From Xanthobacteraceae bacterium (lineage in GTDB: Bacteria; Pseudomonadota; Alphaproteobacteria; Rhizobiales; Xanthobacteraceae), in contig JASHXZ010000421.1 in the NCBI GenBank assembly GCA_030043285.1, forward strand, positions 1-6,846: 6,846 bases of DNA, read 5' to 3'. The translations under genes and the position numbers were made by a program. Shown piece by piece: positions 6,473 to 6,846 of this stretch. Each line of letters begins with the position of its first letter. The first letter of the stretch is position 1. The notes under the pieces were generated by a model. That model ran no database searches, had not been told where the DNA came from, and worked only from the letters and a program-made list of their open reading frames with translations.

Positions 6473-6478
6473 GAGCTT
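6462..6478. repeat. Short inverted repeat over the -35 element of the csbD-like promoter
   Basis: AAGCTCG (6462-6468) and CGAGCTT (6472-6478) form a perfect 7-bp inverted repeat with a TTC spacer. It covers the GGAAC box of the minus-strand promoter. It could be an operator or chance; no protein can be named. Confidence 0.5.
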
Positions 6479-6562
6479 GTCAGCTTGCGGGCGCCGTTCC
6501 ACTTGCGGAACTGGGCCAAACATGGGCGTTTTAAGGGCGAACGCTCACTCAAACAGGCGCAG

Positions 6563-6596
6563 CGATGGTTCCCGTCATCACGATGGTTTTGTCATC
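6563..6596 (+). repeat. Short direct repeat upstream of the rightward EcfG promoter
   Basis: CGATGGTT-N3-GTCATC (6563-6579) is followed after one base by CGATGGTT-N2-GTCATC (6581-6596). Fourteen bases are repeated with a period of about 17-18, less than two helical turns. The repeat ends 10 bases before the GGAAC box at 6607. It might be a tandem activator site or a slippage product. Confidence 0.55.
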
Positions 6597-6606
6597 TGTC
6601 CGGCCG

Positions 6607-6632
6607 GGAACACAGGTTCCGTTCCGTACGTT
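6607..6632 (+). promoter_or_regulatory. EcfG (general stress sigma factor) promoter of the small secreted protein gene
   Basis: GGAAC (6607-6611) and CGTT (6629-6632) are separated by 17 bases, again a full match to the EcfG consensus with its other accepted spacing. Initiation near 6639 would give a leader of about 25 bases containing GGAGG (6654-6658), the ribosome site of the ATG at 6664. It stands back to back with the leftward EcfG promoter at 6448-6472. Confidence 0.83.
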
Positions 6633-6663
6633 GACGCGCCGGGGAGCGCATTCGGAGGCTGTC

Positions 6664-6846
6664 ATGAAGAAGCGCATCGTCTGGGTGATTGCCGCCGCGG
6701 CCGCGCTATCGGCCACCGCACCTGCGTTTGCCGACTATTATATCGTCAGAGAAACCGCCGCCGGTCCGTGCCGCATCGTCGACAAGAAGCCGGCCGACAG
6801 CAAAACCATTGTCGGCACCGACCGGTACTACACCGACCGCACCGTG
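6664..6846 (+). CDS. Small secreted/periplasmic protein of unknown function (partial, C-terminus off the window)
   Basis: Sixty-one codons from the ATG at 6664 run open to the right edge. GGAGG lies 5 bases upstream. The protein begins with a clear Sec signal peptide: basic MKKR, a hydrophobic core of Ile/Val/Ala at 5-19, and a PAFA|D cleavage site after A23. The visible mature part starts DYYIVRETAAGPCRIVDKKP, with one cysteine (C36), and continues with a polar stretch containing TDRYYTDRT. I recall similar short exported proteins with a YYIV/V..C.IVD.KP pattern in Bradyrhizobium, all without assigned function. No known domain is claimed. The EcfG-type promoter directly upstream suggests an envelope role under general stress. 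The gene is too short and incomplete in codon data to say more. Confidence 0.85.
   Translation, partial: MKKRIVWVIAAAAALSATAPAFADYYIVRETAAGPCRIVDKKPADSKTIVGTDRYYTDRTV

Noticed and set aside
6507..6530. Third EcfG-like site on the plus strand, GGAAC-N15-CGTT
   Set aside because: The spacing is one base shorter than the accepted 16-17, and the better-placed N17 site at 6607-6632 already serves the downstream gene.
1..6846. tRNA, rRNA, CRISPR array, transposase or integrase
   Set aside because: None was seen on either strand; the only repeats are the intercistronic palindrome and the short ones listed.

Overview
The window looks like chromosomal DNA of an alphaproteobacterium of the Bradyrhizobium/Rhodopseudomonas (Nitrobacteraceae) type. 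Three things point there: the high GC of the central genes; a compound palindromic repeat whose ends read CCTCATCCTGAGG/CCTCAGGATGAGG, a kind I remember as abundant in these genomes; and two promoters that match the alphaproteobacterial general-stress sigma factor EcfG exactly. No database search was possible, so the taxonomy is inference.

Layout. (1) Positions 1-1083, minus strand: the first 361 codons of an FAD-dependent oxidoreductase of the UDP-galactopyranose-mutase/HemY-like superfamily. It runs off the left edge and is visibly less GC-rich than what follows. (2) Positions 1084-1360: a divergent intergenic region holding a weak promoter candidate for each side. (3) Positions 1361-6088, plus strand: a complete five-gene branched-chain-amino-acid-type (HAAT) ABC importer operon, in the order periplasmic binding protein, permease LivH, permease LivM, ATPase LivG, ATPase LivF. 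The last four genes overlap by 4-8 bases. The only gap (2573-2706) is filled by a 107-bp multi-hairpin repeat whose right end supplies the ribosome binding site of livH. (4) Positions 6089-6242: a strong 12-bp GC-rich hairpin, probably a bidirectional terminator, between convergent genes. (5) Positions 6243-6422, minus strand: a CsbD-family small stress protein. (6) Positions 6423-6663: a divergent intergenic region with back-to-back EcfG-type promoters, GGAAC-N16-CGTT facing left and GGAAC-N17-CGTT facing right, plus a short inverted repeat and a short direct repeat. (7) Positions 6664-6846, plus strand: the start of a small secreted protein of unknown function.

How it works together. The binding protein captures a small solute in the periplasm and delivers it to the LivH-LivM channel, which LivG and LivF power with ATP. 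The binding protein resembles those I recall as aromatic-acid binders rather than true leucine binders, so the substrate may be an aromatic or other carboxylate; this is not provable here. The repeat between the binding-protein gene and livH could give more binding protein than membrane components. The right-hand end is a separate unit: two divergent small genes that both appear to belong to the general stress regulon.

Nothing here is clearly a previously undescribed system. The most informative points are the paired stress promoters and the repeat that doubles as a ribosome binding site.
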